Source: Owenia fusiformis (lineage: Eukaryota > Annelida > Polychaeta > Sabellida > Oweniidae). Taken from it: a DNA stretch of 64,000 nucleotides. Below are positions 1 through 12,299 of the stretch, in pieces; the first letter of the stretch is position 1, and each line of letters begins with the position of its first letter. Made by a program: the position numbers and the translations under genes. The notes under the pieces were generated by a model, which saw only the letters and a program-made list of their open reading frames with translations, made no database searches and was not told the DNA's origin. The DNA lies in the NCBI GenBank assembly GCA_903813345.2, contig CAIIXF020000011.1:20505754-20569753 (forward strand), written 5' to 3'.

Positions 1-10
1 CCATGGAACC
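1..10 (-). tRNA. 5' end of a tRNA-Val copy cut by the window edge
   Basis: The reverse complement GGTTCCATGG equals the 5' end of the neighbouring tRNA-Val genes. The rest lies outside the window. Confidence 0.5.
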
Positions 11-114
11 GAAGAATTGATGTAACATCGACAAACACTTTTAACTAAATAGTCCTGCTTTCGAAATTCAAGTAAGTGTTCTTTGAACACGAGACAGATT
101 TCAGTTTGAGAAAA

Positions 115-186
115 GGTTCCACCGGGGGTCGAACCCGGGACCTTCCGCGTGTGAGGCGGACGTGATAACCACTACACCATGGAACC
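115..186 (-). tRNA. tRNA-Val (CAC)
   Basis: 72 nt, with a 7-bp acceptor stem GGTTCCA/TGGAACC, an anticodon stem TCCGC/GCGGA around loop CTCACAC (anticodon CAC), and T arm CCGGG-TTCGACC-CCCGG. The GTGTAGTGGTTATCACG A box matches animal tRNA-Val. A TTTT Pol III terminator follows directly at its 3' side. CCA is not encoded. Confidence 0.93.
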
Positions 187-675
187 GAAGGTGACATACG
201 TATCATCAACAAGTGAATCTCAACTAAAGTAAATAGTCTTGCATTCGAAATTCGAGTATGTGTTCTAGTCAGATTTCAGTATGCAAAAAGGTTCCACAGT
301 ATGTGTATATTGACACAAGGGGTGTCATGAGTGACACCCCTAGATAAAGGATCTGTCACCCTAAGTGTCATTATAAATTAGGTATAAATTCAATGTATGA
401 TTATGTGTTAAATTCTTATGAAATAGTAATGCTTATAGTGTTATCCCACTTACTCTATACTATATGAAAGTAAATCAACCTAAGAACATGTTTTCAGGCG
501 ATTCCAAGAGCGACCAATTTATCTGCCAAAATTGTGTGTTTTTCTCTTCATATTCATTTTCTGAGATTTAAGAATATATTCACATTCAATAATTTAATAA
601 AATCAAGATTTATTCATGCCTTATAGTTTAGGGGCACGAGGCATGGCCTTTGTTCTAGATTTCAGTTTGCAAAAA

Positions 676-719
676 GGTTCCACCAGGGGTCGAACCCGGG
701 ACATTCCGCGTGTGAGGCG
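676..719 (-). pseudogene. tRNA-Val fragment, 3' half only
   Basis: Retains the anticodon loop, T arm and 3' acceptor strand, then breaks off after the anticodon into spacer sequence. It cannot fold. Confidence 0.85.
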
Positions 720-822
720 TGTGATTTACATTCTATCAACAAACACTTTCTGCTAAATAGTCTTGCATTCGAAATTCAAGTATGTGTTCTTTGAACACTA
801 GTCAGATTTCAGTTTGCAAAAA

Positions 823-875
823 GGTTCCACCTTCCACGTGTGAGGCGGACGTGATAACCACTACACCATGGAACC
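823..875 (-). pseudogene. tRNA-Val with a 19-nt deletion of the T arm
   Basis: Both acceptor strands and the anticodon arm are present, but the T arm and part of the variable region are missing (53 nt instead of 72). The internal B box is lost, so Pol III transcription is unlikely. Confidence 0.85.
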
Positions 876-1156
876 GATCAGGTTATTTACGTCCTATCAA
901 CAAACACTTTCAACTAAATAGTCTTGCATTCGAAATTCACCGAAGGTGATATGCGTATCATCAAGAAGTGAATCTCAACTAAATAGTCTTGCATTCGAAA
1001 TTCACCGAAGGTGATATGCGTATCATCAAGAAGTGAATCTCAACTAAATAGTCTTGCATTCGAAATTCGAGTATGTGTTCTAGTCAGATTTCAGTTTGCC
1101 AAAAGGTTCCACAGTATGTGTTCTTTGAACACTAGTCAGATTTCAGTTTGCAAAAA

Positions 1157-1228
1157 GGTTCCACCGGGGGTCGAACCCGGGACCTTCCGCGTGTGAGGCG
1201 GACGTGATAACCACTACACCATGGAACC
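1157..1228 (-). tRNA. tRNA-Val (CAC), second intact copy
   Basis: Same cloverleaf and anticodon as the copy at 115-186. All stems pair. It is followed by TTTTT. It lies in the same tandem array of tRNA plus spacer. Confidence 0.93.
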
Positions 1229-1334
1229 GAGGGTGATTGCTGGATATCAACAAACACTTTTAACTAAATAGTCTTGCTTTCGAAATTCATGTAAGTGTTT
1301 TTTTGAACACTAGACAGATTTCAGTTTGAAAAAA

Positions 1335-1406
1335 GGTTCCACCGGGGATCGAACCCGGGTCCTTCCGCGTGTGAGGCGGACGTGATAACCACTACACCAT
1401 GGAACC
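1335..1406 (-). tRNA. tRNA-Val (CAC), third intact copy
   Basis: Full-length copy with a T-loop variant (TTCGATC) and one change in the variable region (AGGAC instead of AGGTC). Stems remain paired. It is followed by TTTTTT. Confidence 0.9.
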
Positions 1407-1611
1407 GAAGGTAACATCAAACGTGAATCTCAACTAAATAGTCTTGCATTCGAAATTCGAGTATGTGTTCTAGTCAGATTTCAGTTTGCAAAAAGGTTCC
1501 ACAGTATGTGTTCTTTGAACACTAGTCAGATTTCAGTTTGTAACCACTACACCATGGAACCGAAGAATTGATGTAACATCAACAAACACTTTTAACTAAA
1601 TAGTCCTGCTT

Positions 1612-1669
1612 TCGAACCAGGGACCTTCCGCGTGTGAGGCGGACGTGATAACCACTACACCATGGAACC
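1612..1669 (-). pseudogene. tRNA-Val truncated in the T loop
   Basis: The 5' part, anticodon arm and half of the T arm remain; the 3' end is replaced by spacer. An identical truncation recurs at 1875-1932, one 263-bp period later. Confidence 0.85.
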
Positions 1670-1874
1670 GAAGGTAACATCAAACGTGAATCTCAACTAA
1701 ATAGTCTTGCATTCGAAATTCGAGTATGTGTTCTAGTCAGATTTCAGTTTGCAAAAAGGTTCCACAGTATGTGTTCTTTGAACACTAGTCAGATTTCAGT
1801 TTGTAACCACTACACCATGGAACCGAAGAATTGATGTAACATCAACAAACACTTTTAACTAAATAGTCCTGCTT

Positions 1875-1932
1875 TCGAACCAGGGACCTTCCGCGTGTGA
1901 GGCGGACGTGATAACCACTACACCATGGAACC
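1875..1932 (-). pseudogene. tRNA-Val truncated in the T loop, second copy
   Basis: Same break as 1612-1669, copied by duplication of the 263-bp unit. Short 5' fragments (21 nt) lie at 1541-1561 and 1804-1824 in the same units. Confidence 0.85.
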
Positions 1933-2013
1933 GAAGGTGACATACGTATCATCAACAAGTGAATCTCAACTAAAGTAAATAGTCTTACATTCGAAATTCG
2001 AGTATGTGTTCTA

Positions 2014-4054
2014 CACTCTGTTAAGCATGATAAAAGGCAAGAAGTTTAGTTAGAAATAAAAGAGTTATCTCATGAATGGGACCCTTACATGGCTCCTAAA
2101 AGGTAGAAGACACTAAATGGTGTAACACTATAAGCTGAATTTTGTCCACATAGAGCATGTGCACAATACTAAAGACATGTAAAATTGAACTGTCAAATTA
2201 ATAGAAATTACTCACCAGCTCGCCTCTACCGGAAGTTATGATACGTTATGGTGTAACTACGGTAATTAATTTTAGAATATTGAAAAAATCAACAACATTC
2301 AATTTCTAGGGTGTACAACCATTTTCGAGCGAATTTGCCGATATAATAACAATATTTTTCCATAGGCTATATATAAACTTCATCAATACACAGTATATTC
2401 AACATAGGTTTTGCTTCTCGATTTTTAAATATTACTATGCAAAGACAGGGACTCATTTTAGGTAAAATCATTGCTTCACCAATGAAAATTAAAGGGAACA
2501 TTAGCTCACAAAATAAATAAATCCATTACAATGTTAAGTATATGATTTGAAAGATTGTCTGGATTATATGTGTGATCGATTGATGCATAAACAAACATAT
2601 TCATTTCAACTTGCAGACCTCCATTCTGGCTCATGTATAGGCCTAAGACGCCATATTGCCTTATGTATTGTACTGCCCATGCGTGCATACTTAATGCGTG
2701 ACGTCACATCGACAGAGATCAGCGATCAAGTTTAACTAAAAAATTAAAAGATCCACACTTAACAGCACAAAAATGATATCAATGATCGCCTATTTCATAT
2801 CAAATAAGTGTAGGATGTAAGGTTTAACATTTTTCATGTTATTTAGTATTTACAGAAGCAGAGCTTGTAAAGAAACCAAGTTTTAAATTCCGATTTTGAC
2901 TGTTGACAAAAATAAAGAAAAGAGAGAAAGAGGTGACTTGTTAGAAACAATGACATGAAATTGTGAATAAAAAAGATATTATTGTGGGTTTTATTTTTTG
3001 AGAGTTCATCAAATACACTCATGTGTATTAATTTAAATATGTATTGTAATACCTCTCAGTTCTACCAAGGATTATAAAAACTGATCGAAATGGCTTCGTT
3101 TTTAAAGTATAAAAAACACTACCCTACCCGGAAGTAGTATAACATGTATATTGAAACCATGTGTAAACTGTAAATCACGTGAACTGGCTGATGCAATCAG
3201 GATGTGACTAGTACAAAGTAACTATGATGCAATCAGGATATGACTTGTGCAAAATAATTGACTTCACCTAGAATTCGCGATCTTTGCTCTTTAGCATAAC
3301 ATGAAGACATGTTTTGTGTTTAAGTAGCTAGATTCAAATACAAACTAAATGAATAAAACATAAACCAACCATCATTTGTTCCAATCATGGCGAATTTTCA
3401 AGGAAATACGTGTAACTGAATGTAAATCAACAGCGAAGCTCTTCAATTATGAGGTGAAAAAATATAAAAATAAAAACAAAAATAAATCTCACAGAATAGA
3501 GCTATTTATACGATTCTAAGTACATTTTAAGTGCTCCATAGATTAGTGTAAGTATAAAAGCCATTAACCTCAACTGGGAAGCACTTTCCAACTATTTTTA
3601 CGGCTTGAATTGTAAGAAAATGGCACTTATCTCAAAAAATGGAAATTTGAAAGAAGCTCAATTTATTGTGAAGATGAAGTTTATATATATCTGTATATGG
3701 GGGTGTGAATATATAGTCATAGTATGGGCTAATTCGCTTAAAAATGGCGATATATACCTCAGAACTTGTATTTTGTGATTTTTTCAATATTTTAAAATTA
3801 ATTACCGTAGTTACACCATAAAGTATCATAACTTCCGGAAGAGGCGAGCTGGTAAGTATATTTCAGTTCTTTTGACAGTTCAATTTTACATGTCTTTAGT
3901 ATTGTGCACATGCTCTATGTGGACAAAATTCAGCTTATAGTGTTACACCATTTAGTGTCTTCTACCTTTTAGGAGCTATGTAAGGGTCCCATTCATGAGA
4001 TAACTCTTTTATTTCTAACTAAACTTCTTGCCTTTTATCATGCTTAACAGACAG
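2014..4054. mobile_element. Tc1/mariner-like non-autonomous element, 2.04 kb, long TIRs
   Basis: Inverted arms of about 290 bp or more (2014-2300 against 3770-4054) end in CACTCTGTTAAGCATG / CTGTCTGTTAAGCATG and are flanked by TA at 2012-2013 and 4055-4056. Array spacer resumes on the far side, so the insertion split the tRNA array. No transposase reading frame is visible. Superfamily from TA duplication and terminal CA only. Confidence 0.85.
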
Positions 4055-4109
4055 TAGTCAGATTTCAGTATGCAAAAAGGTTCCACAGTATGTGTTCTTT
4101 GAACACTTT

Positions 4110-5240
4110 CTTTGAAGGACAAGAGACGTTTTATATGTCTGTAAGGACGTCCAATCCGTTCGTACACAGTTTAAGCCAGTTCTCGAGAACATAGTGAGAA
4201 CTAGTTTTGGTGCGTGATAGTAGGGTAACATTCTTAAGAATATCGTAGAAGTAATCCAACTTGTTTAGTGTGAATGGGCACGTTTACGCGCCTTAGCAAT
4301 TGTTTATAATTCATCATTATGTAACTAAGGTTGGAAATGACTCGATTAGGCCTGGGATAAATTAGTTTTCCAGGCTGTGCATATTTGAATACTAATTTGT
4401 TTGGTTGTATATAACGTATGTACTTTTAGGCTTAATATAATTCTCACTGTCAATCATTCTAAATGAGATCATTCTTCTCATATCGTGATATGTTAGACGA
4501 ATCAACTTCGCTGACCGATAGATGGCGATACCAGTTTATTGTTTACAGAAACTATGATATCGAAAAAATTACAAAAAAATATATGTATTCTGTTCATCAT
4601 TTGATCAAATACTGGATGTCTAATTCGAAAGGTATACTAGTATACACAATGTTCTTTTAAGCTTCATGTTTGATGGTAATGTTTTTCAAAATGGCATTTT
4701 TGACTTTTGTCTCTGTTGCTTATTCCGCTATAATCAATGTACAATTGATAGTTCAAGGGTTTTAAAATTGATGAATTCTTACCATTTCCTCGCTTTGTCG
4801 ACTAAAAGAACCCAAACTGAGATCTTTCAGGGTTTCATTTTTGCTCAAGATTGAAAAAATAATTTACTTATCACTGTAGTGATTATCAAAGTGTTTCTTA
4901 GACCCTCGTGACATAACGCAATAACCCTGGTGATACATCAAGATGATTTCTTTCTTTTTCTATATATTGCACTTGTCGAACTTCAGGAAGTTTCACTCGA
5001 TAAGATGTCGAACACACGTCAAGCAATTAATCGAGCAAGCCGGAAAACACATTAGGTTTAACGAGCCATTTGGGCAAATTGAAGTTGAACTGTTGAAGGC
5101 ATATTTGTCTCATTGTTACAGCAGTAACTCTCAATTAACGTCAACCAGGTCTATTTTAAATTCATATAAAGAAAGTTATACTGGAACAAAGAAAGGATAA
5201 CCACGTAAGGACGACGTTTGCCCCAAAAGTGTGATACGTT
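4110..5240. other. Intergenic, nothing recognised
   Basis: AT-rich sequence without convincing exons. Short open frames at 4463, 4666 and 4943 show no recognisable domain and no splice context. Confidence 0.5.
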
Positions 5241-5660
5241 GTAACAAAGAAGAGTGAATTATTTTTCTATTCTTCTAAAAGAATTGACACTTGGCTATCT
5301 ATCTAAAACCAGTATGACAAAAAGACGATTGACTGTCACCTGCAGTCAATGCACTTAAGCTGAGTTAATTACAGGTCCGATTCACTTAGTTAATAGTTGA
5401 ATAGTAAACATAAAAGAAATCAAATTTTAAACTGAACCTGACCTGTTACATGCAGTGTACTGAAGCTGATCTAATTACACCCATTCACTTCTAAAAACAC
5501 TTACCCCCAAGTCAATTAATAAAAAAGAATATTTTACTTAAATTGGACCATGGACCATTTACCTTTCATAAGAGTCACCCACCCGTGTGGATTGAGTTAC
5601 TCTAGGTTTTATAAACCCTGCACTCATAGTTTATCCATACCTGGCATTATATCATTGTGT
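5240..5660. repeat. Dispersed repeat, copy 1
   Basis: Homologous in blocks to 29510-29638 plus 30148-30250 and 30599-30850, and in part to 35800-35970. Shared words include ttcataagagtc and atgcagtg. It shows the uninterrupted form of the site (near 5318-5330) where the 509-bp MITE sits in copy 2. Confidence 0.75.
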
Positions 5661-5951
5661 AAATATTCAAAGATTTTCTCGTACATTTATACAGGTATTT
5701 GTATCTATATTAGTACATTTGCTATATACATACATGTACCAACTTAGTAGTAATAGAGCGTATGGCAACACAACCAAACATAAGTTTGCACAAATTGTTT
5801 ATTTCTGTTACAAGTTTACATCCTATTGATATCATTTCTCAGGGGTGTTACTATCTTGTACTATCTTCTCGTAGGTTGGTGGTGTTAATCTACGTGGTAA
5901 CTAGCGTCGCCGTCCGCTAAAAACAATTTTACGTTTAATACTAGACTTATT

Positions 5952-6460
5952 GGAGAGGTTAAGCTAACGATGTTTTTCACAACGTAACCGTGAACGCAAA
6001 GTACAAAAATTAACAAAGGAATGTATCGAGCGCTCATAGTTTTATGCGCGCTTAGTCTACTTCAGATACTCTTTCAGCTTCAGAGTTTCGGGTTTAGAAC
6101 GGGAGATTTGAATATTTGACGTTGGGTCAACGGGAACCATTTTACTCGTGTCTATTGAACACTATGCTGTCAATTTTGATTTCGATGCACAGTTGAATTC
6201 TTGCTGAACACGATGATGTATGTCATGCATGATTTAGCGCCAAAAATCTTACGAAACGAGCTCGTTTAAAATATGTATTAGAAAACCAGCTATAAAACCG
6301 CATCAATGACATACTATAGAATCATTACACGCTATGGTGTAGTCTAAACAAACACTGGATTTGAACGGCTATTTATATGAGAAGGCTACATGAATTTGTA
6401 TATGGTCGAGTGATACGTACAGGTTCAGTTTCGATTATATATGCAAAGCTTAACCTCTCC
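5952..6460. mobile_element. 509-bp MITE, copy 1
   Basis: Ends are the 14-bp inverted repeat GGAGAGGTTAAGCT. The reverse complement recurs at 29639-30147 with the same length and, by eye, one base difference. There is no coding capacity, and no clear target duplication at this copy. Confidence 0.9.
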
Positions 6461-6499
6461 AGTCACCTTCATGACACCCTGTACAGTACATCAGTGTTT

Positions 6500-7780
6500 G
6501 CAATGTGAAGACTTATTTCGTCTAAAATGTGAAGACTTATTTCGTCTAAAAGGAGTGATATCGATATGTTGAACTTTTTTTAACACGCGTTTCTCTTAGA
6601 CCAGTCATCAAAACATTCTGAAAATTTTACACATCGTCAATGTAATGGTCATCTTTTGGATGGTAACATTATAATTTGAATTATATTCTTTTCTCGTCTC
6701 TATATTGTTTTAGAAAACACATCAGACACTTTTTTCGTTCTTGGTATCATATGTTCGGAATGAAATGAAACATCTATCCGAACTTCATTGGAACAAAACG
6801 ACATAAACAAAACGTGTTTAGGTCTCTTAATATTGTAATTGTACAATGGAAAGTTTGATTGATTTTAAAAAAGTATCTTGCTTATGAAATAAAAGGTTTA
6901 TCTTAATTTTTATCTTTTTTGGGGGGTTTTGTTTTAAGTTTTTGCATACTTTTTGTTTAGTCAACCAAAATTGTCCTTGTATAACTATAATATTGAGAGG
7001 TCTATGAAAATGTTGTATATACTATTTTGTTCCAACAAGGTTCGGAAAGCCATTTCATTTCATTCTCAAAAATTGGTAAATGGAACAAAAACAATTGCAC
7101 TAAAAAACAAAATATGTTATCAAAAACAGTTATATAAAATATATGTAAATAATTTTTGCATCAGAATGTAGCCAATTGGTCAACATTACATGAAAGACCT
7201 TGATTTTTGCGGAATATTTTCAATAATTGGTTTAAGAGAAAAACATTGTTTAATTCATCAGTCCACCATATCGATACCTATCCTTTCTGAATTTTTCTGA
7301 TTGATGTCCTACAATACAGCACTTTATAAACACTGCACGAAAAATTAATTTTTTTCGGGAGCGGGACGGATGTATGATGCTCACAGTCGGTCTTGAGCGG
7401 AACATATACACCTGCGTCGCGACAACCCCGTGATAAGACGCAACGCGGGAGTTGCGCCATCGCAAGTTGGAGATTCGCAAACGCAACGCAGACGCAAACG
7501 CAAATCTTGCGACGAGCGCGTAATAAGGCCTCAGGTTTCTGTATTATTTGATCTTTGATGTGTTTTTTTCTAATTTAACCTTAATGAAGTCATTATTCAC
7601 GGGGAATGTCAATGTCAAATTAATTTTGTCCATCCAGGCAATTATAGCTATCGGAAACAGGTTTTATCCAGCTGGGCGAGGACCCTTGATATCTATTACA
7701 GTTGGCTTTATTCTGTTATCAGCCACTATCTTGAATAGCAATCACGAGCCTTGTTCTTCAATGTCAAAAAATTATTTGGC
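6500..7780. other. Intergenic; small CpG-rich patch at 7410-7530
   Basis: A 26-bp direct repeat lies near 6500-6550. A patch rich in CGCAACG-type words lies at 7410-7530. No gene recognised. Confidence 0.4.
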
Positions 7781-8791
7781 TATTTACACTGGTGCTCACC
7801 CAGTTACGCTGACGATACGTCAGCGTAACAAGATGGAAGAACTTTCGGGCTTCGTTTTCGTTAAGATATTTTTATTTTTCGATTTTACACCACTTAATTA
7901 GGCTCAAAGTTAAGGAAGATAGTTTAGTTTGAGAATATTCATGCGGTTTTATGTTTGGTATATTAAAGAGAATCCATGCCATAGGATAGCACAATCGAGA
8001 CCACTCTGAACTTTTTTGCATATTGTGTTTCACCACATACCCATCTACTTACCAAAGAAGTCCCAAATCCCCAAATTAATTTTGCGATTGTGCTGGCCGA
8101 TCTTATTATTTTCGAAGAAATTAATTCAATCTGAAGTTTGAATATTCCGGCAAAGTCCTCCTGTTATCTGATTGGTCGTTGAATTTGTTTATCATAAACC
8201 TGATTGGCTCCCTGGTTCAAGGCGCTTCAGGGCGCTTGTGTGACTCAATTGGGATTCCCCTCGATAGCCGAGGAATCGATTGTGTTTAATTCTAGAGTTT
8301 GGTTGTTCTGTAGATTATTTCCAATATTTCGGCAATAATATACGCCAAAGTTATTCTCAAAATATATCCATGGTGTGTGAGATATTATATGAGCAATAAC
8401 AATAGGACACCATTGATTGTCTGGGGGAGAAACCTATGGCATAATGCATCTTTAACGAAGACGCAATTCACTTATTTAGTCCCTCGCTTTTGTTACGTTG
8501 ACGATCTGCATTAATATTGCCAATGTGACGTTGACGAAGACACTTTGTTACGTTGACGAATGAAAAATGTTGATATTTGGAATGTCATGGGGTATTTGAA
8601 AGCTCCAGATCCAGGCTCATAGATTTGTGGCATGTGTCCGGGGCATTTGTAAAGCTGAAGCTGAGATAATGAATCAAAATCTTGTAATTATTCTCATATA
8701 TATTCTTATAATATGTGCATTCCATTCCATTCCAATATTGATACAAAACTAACATCCTATTCACAATTTAATTCATAAGAGGCTCAAATAA

Positions 8792-8872
8792 CTGTGGATG
8801 ATCTGATAGCGTTATTGGTAGAGCGTTGCCTTGGCCTGAGGACCTCCTGTTATGCACGGGTTCGAAACGTGG
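8792..8872 (+). repeat. tRNA-derived SINE head or decayed tRNA-like sequence
   Basis: An A-box-like TAGCGTTATTGGTAGAGCG and a B-box-like GGTTCGAAAC are spaced as in a tRNA, but the stems do not close into a proper cloverleaf. This is typical of the 5' head of a SINE. The body and the other end were not delimited. Confidence 0.45.
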
Positions 8873-9157
8873 GGAAGCATTTTAATTTTTCATGAGATCC
8901 AATCATCAACAGTTGTGGGAAGGCGAAGATATTTTCTTTATGGTCCAATTTCTTCCCTCTCTTACATTTCAAAAGTTAGAAAGTGTCTATTTGCTCTATG
9001 TAATTTATTGTTTACAATAAATAGAAAGAATAACCCCCTTCCCCGCTTATGAAATTATCTCATTGACTAAAACACAATTCACGCATAGCTAGTCAAATCA
9101 GAACACTCACTCAGACTAGATAACATTGAACCCAATAAGTGTTGCCTTTTTCGAAGA

Positions 9158-11065
9158 CACGGTGACCAAGAGTTAACAGTGCAAATCGGCCCGGTCGTGT
9201 TTTTTTAAACTCTTTAGTCGTGTTTTGTTGAAAATTTGAGAGGTAGGTTGATAAATTTGGTCATGAAATTGCTGTCACTTGACTTTATGTAAAAGTAAGT
9301 AATTTATATTGCTTTCCATACTATATATCTTAACTTCAGGTATTCGTAAATGTGTTATTTGCACGAATCGTATGCTATAGTCTTGTTATATCGGGAAATG
9401 AGCAATTCTGTCAGTGTTATACATATTTTTGCCTGAAAATCACTTGCCTGACTTGTATTCAATAAATACATCGATTCATAAGGAAAGCATTCACAATATG
9501 TGCGAAAATCAAAAGTTAGAAGAGCTTAAATAAGTAGCAATTGACCGAATAATATTTTTTAGATTAAACTCTTTAGACGTGTTGAAAAGATTGCGGTTAA
9601 TGACGTTGACCTGTTAGTGAAACGTTCTAGACGTGTAGAGACATTGAGGTTTAACGATTTGGAAGTGGGAAACAGCACAATTAACATTTTGTATTTCCCA
9701 AAAAATGATCACAATGTGGAAGAAGTTGTTGTCTGAGTGACACTATCTTAATTATAAATGATTAACAATAATCAAATGTACGACATAATATGTTAAGATT
9801 GATCTATGGGATCACTACCGAATTTGATACTTAAATCAAAATGGTTAGAATCAGACACGCATGGTTAATGCAAGCTAGCTTTGCCTCGTCGCTCGTCATT
9901 TTGGAAATTTGACCAGTCATATTATTTTTTAATTGCCCTGTCGCTCATTAAATGGCTCGTTGCTATTTTTGAATTTGCCTAAAATACGTTTTAAAACGTC
10001 CCTATTGGCCTTAAACTCACTTTTCCCTGTCATGAACGTAAATAAATTTATTTAAAATGAGAGGAAAAGTTTAGTTTGTGATGCACTACATGTAAATGCA
10101 TATATATGATCACCTAATGTAAGGAATAACTCCACCGTTATTAAAATCGTATGCTCAATATCTATTAGGTTTGCCTCAGGATTTTTAACAATTTGATTCG
10201 ATGTTATTCCCTAATTCGCCTCACACAATGCAATACAATTTCAATTTTAATTTTCAAATTGCAATAGGTAAAAAACGCTACATATGCTGCTATCGTTCTA
10301 TGAGTGATCTATGAACTGTAGTGTAACATAGTTTTCTAGCGAATTAAATTACAACATCTGTTGATCTTGTTAAATCATATATCTGTCTTTTTTATTTATT
10401 CATATCTTGAATACAAATTACAATAAACGGGTGACACATAATGTATATTCCCGTGTTTAGTACTAATACGATTATTTTCAGAAGCACAGACAAATTATTA
10501 AGCAACAAAACATGGTCAATGTGAACAATATTACAAGACAATTCAAAGTCGTTAATTTTATCACGTCTAAAACGTTATCTTTACAATTCCAAAACGTTAA
10601 CATGCTTATTATAAGACACGTCCATGACGTTATATTGTCCCTTCTCCATAGTTAACTCCACTTTCTACATTTACGGTCATTTATGGCAATTTTAAGATAA
10701 ATACAGTTAAAATATTTACACGATCTTTAGAGTAGTGAATATTATTCCACGTTGTTGAATGGATTGTCTGTTTAAACTTGATTAAATAACACTAAATGCA
10801 AATTAAGTACATATTTCTGGCACTTTTGGTATATAATTGCGATTGATATGAAGTATGATGGATTTATCCCCAAAATAGATTCGTTGGTATGAAGAAGAAC
10901 ATCTTAGGTAGAAGTCAAGATATGTAAGTTTGTAAAATATAGAATATTCTTATCATTTTGCTCCATTCTATCGAATGTCGCATCCCATGTTCTTACAAAA
11001 CACGACTAAAGAGTTTAAAAAAACACGACCGGGCCGATTTGCACTGTTAACTCTTGGTCACCGTG
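9158..11065. mobile_element. 1.9-kb element, 71-bp perfect TIRs starting CACGGTG, 5-bp TSD
   Basis: The first 71 bases and the reverse complement of the last 71 are identical. GAAGA stands directly outside both ends (9153-9157 and 11066-11070). Subterminal words such as ACTCTTTAGACGTGTT and CACGTCTAAAACGTT recur inside. No open frame of note. Terminal CAC with a 5-bp duplication is known for Transib and RAG-like elements, whose ends resemble the V(D)J heptamer CACAGTG. Assignment is inference. Perfect TIRs imply a recent insertion. Confidence 0.85.
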
Positions 11066-11384
11066 GAAGAGATAAACGGATAAGTTCATATTTGAGTAAA
11101 TTGCCAGTATCATTCAAGGAATATTAACAAGCTACATGCTATTGAACGCATATCAATTTTTAAGTGTTGTATTGTTGTAGGGGTGACAATCCATATTACC
11201 AACTGATCACAAACAGAAGTGACCCTTGCAAAAGGTTCCATTGAAAATATATTGTTTTGGGCCATTTCATATCTTTTAGTGATATTGTATTAAACATTTT
11301 TCAATGTTTGAAAATTATAATCTCATAAATAACATTTTATGTAATAAAACTGTAACTGAAATGGTACATACGGAATACGATGCA

Positions 11385-11470
11385 ATACAATGCAGTGCAA
11401 TATAATGCAATAAAATGCAGTGCAATATAATGCAATAAAATGCAGTGCAATATAATGCTATGCTATGCTC
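11385..11470. repeat. Tandem repeat, 30-bp unit
   Basis: About 2.5 copies of a unit rich in atgcagtgcaatataatgca, a higher-order form of a pentameric tgcaa/taaaa pattern. Confidence 0.8.
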
Positions 11471-12299
11471 TGACCAAAATATTTTAAACATCGTCAACAA
11501 AAATGTAGAGCCTTTATCACTTTTGGTGGAGAAAAAAACGAAACTGTGTCATTGCTGCATATTCTCTTTATTTTTAAGTTTAAAGTTGTGCTAAAACCAA
11601 TTTAAGAATCTCTTGTTATCTTGTTTTTAGCACAAAAACATCCATTTTGTTATTTTGACTACAACGCTTGTGATATTTTCCCACAAAAAGATTTATTAAG
11701 ACAAGACTGTCAACCTCTCAAATGCCTCTGAAATGTTGTTATTTTTGCTCACTTTTTGAGGTCACCTGACCATGACAGTTTTGATGTACCGGTTATTCTG
11801 GCGCTGAATCCTGGAATCGAAAAGTTGCTGTTGCAAACTATTACGAAGGCTGAACCAAAGTAGAAATATATCAACATTCGCATGCATTTCAAGTGCCAAA
11901 TAAATATTGTTAATTGATTGAACTTCACAAAAAGAATTTCTTGTGGAAAGAGCACTGCAATATCATTCATAACATATACAAGGAATTGATTAAAATGTTT
12001 TAACCACGCACGCCATTGTCACGTAACGTAAAATTTCTGCTCTGAAAATGAAGACATGGGCTGACTTGATATCACCAATATCATGATAAAATGAACTTTT
12101 GGAATTGTTGATGATTCACTATCATAAAGCGCGGCCTTCATACGGTAAGATGGCATAACTAAATCGAGTAAAATGGTTTGAGTACAACTTTAAGTTCAAA
12201 TCAATTTGTATCCGATGTCCCTCATTTTACCTTACAGCATTTCACACCAAAATGATAGGATCTGTAATAAAAATTAGTACCGTGGGTACTGGGCTAACA

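Larger units (their letters stand above)
1411..1936. repeat. Perfect tandem duplication, 263 bp x2, in the tRNA array
   Basis: The unit starting at 1411 repeats at 1674 with no visible difference. Each unit carries one truncated tRNA-Val, a 21-nt tRNA 5' fragment and the array spacer. A smaller 65-bp duplication lies at 941/1006. The wider array (1-2013 and 4057-4110) is built from the same spacer words, such as gtatgtgttctttgaacac. Confidence 0.9.

Noticed and set aside
7803-7829. Perfect 12-bp hairpin as a transcription terminator
   Set aside because: It is part of a transposon TIR in a eukaryotic genome; no T-run and no gene to terminate.
9158-9196. Full recombination signal (heptamer-spacer-nonamer)
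   Set aside because: Neither a 12- nor a 23-bp spacer leads to anything like ACAAAAACC; only the heptamer resemblance and duplication length hold.
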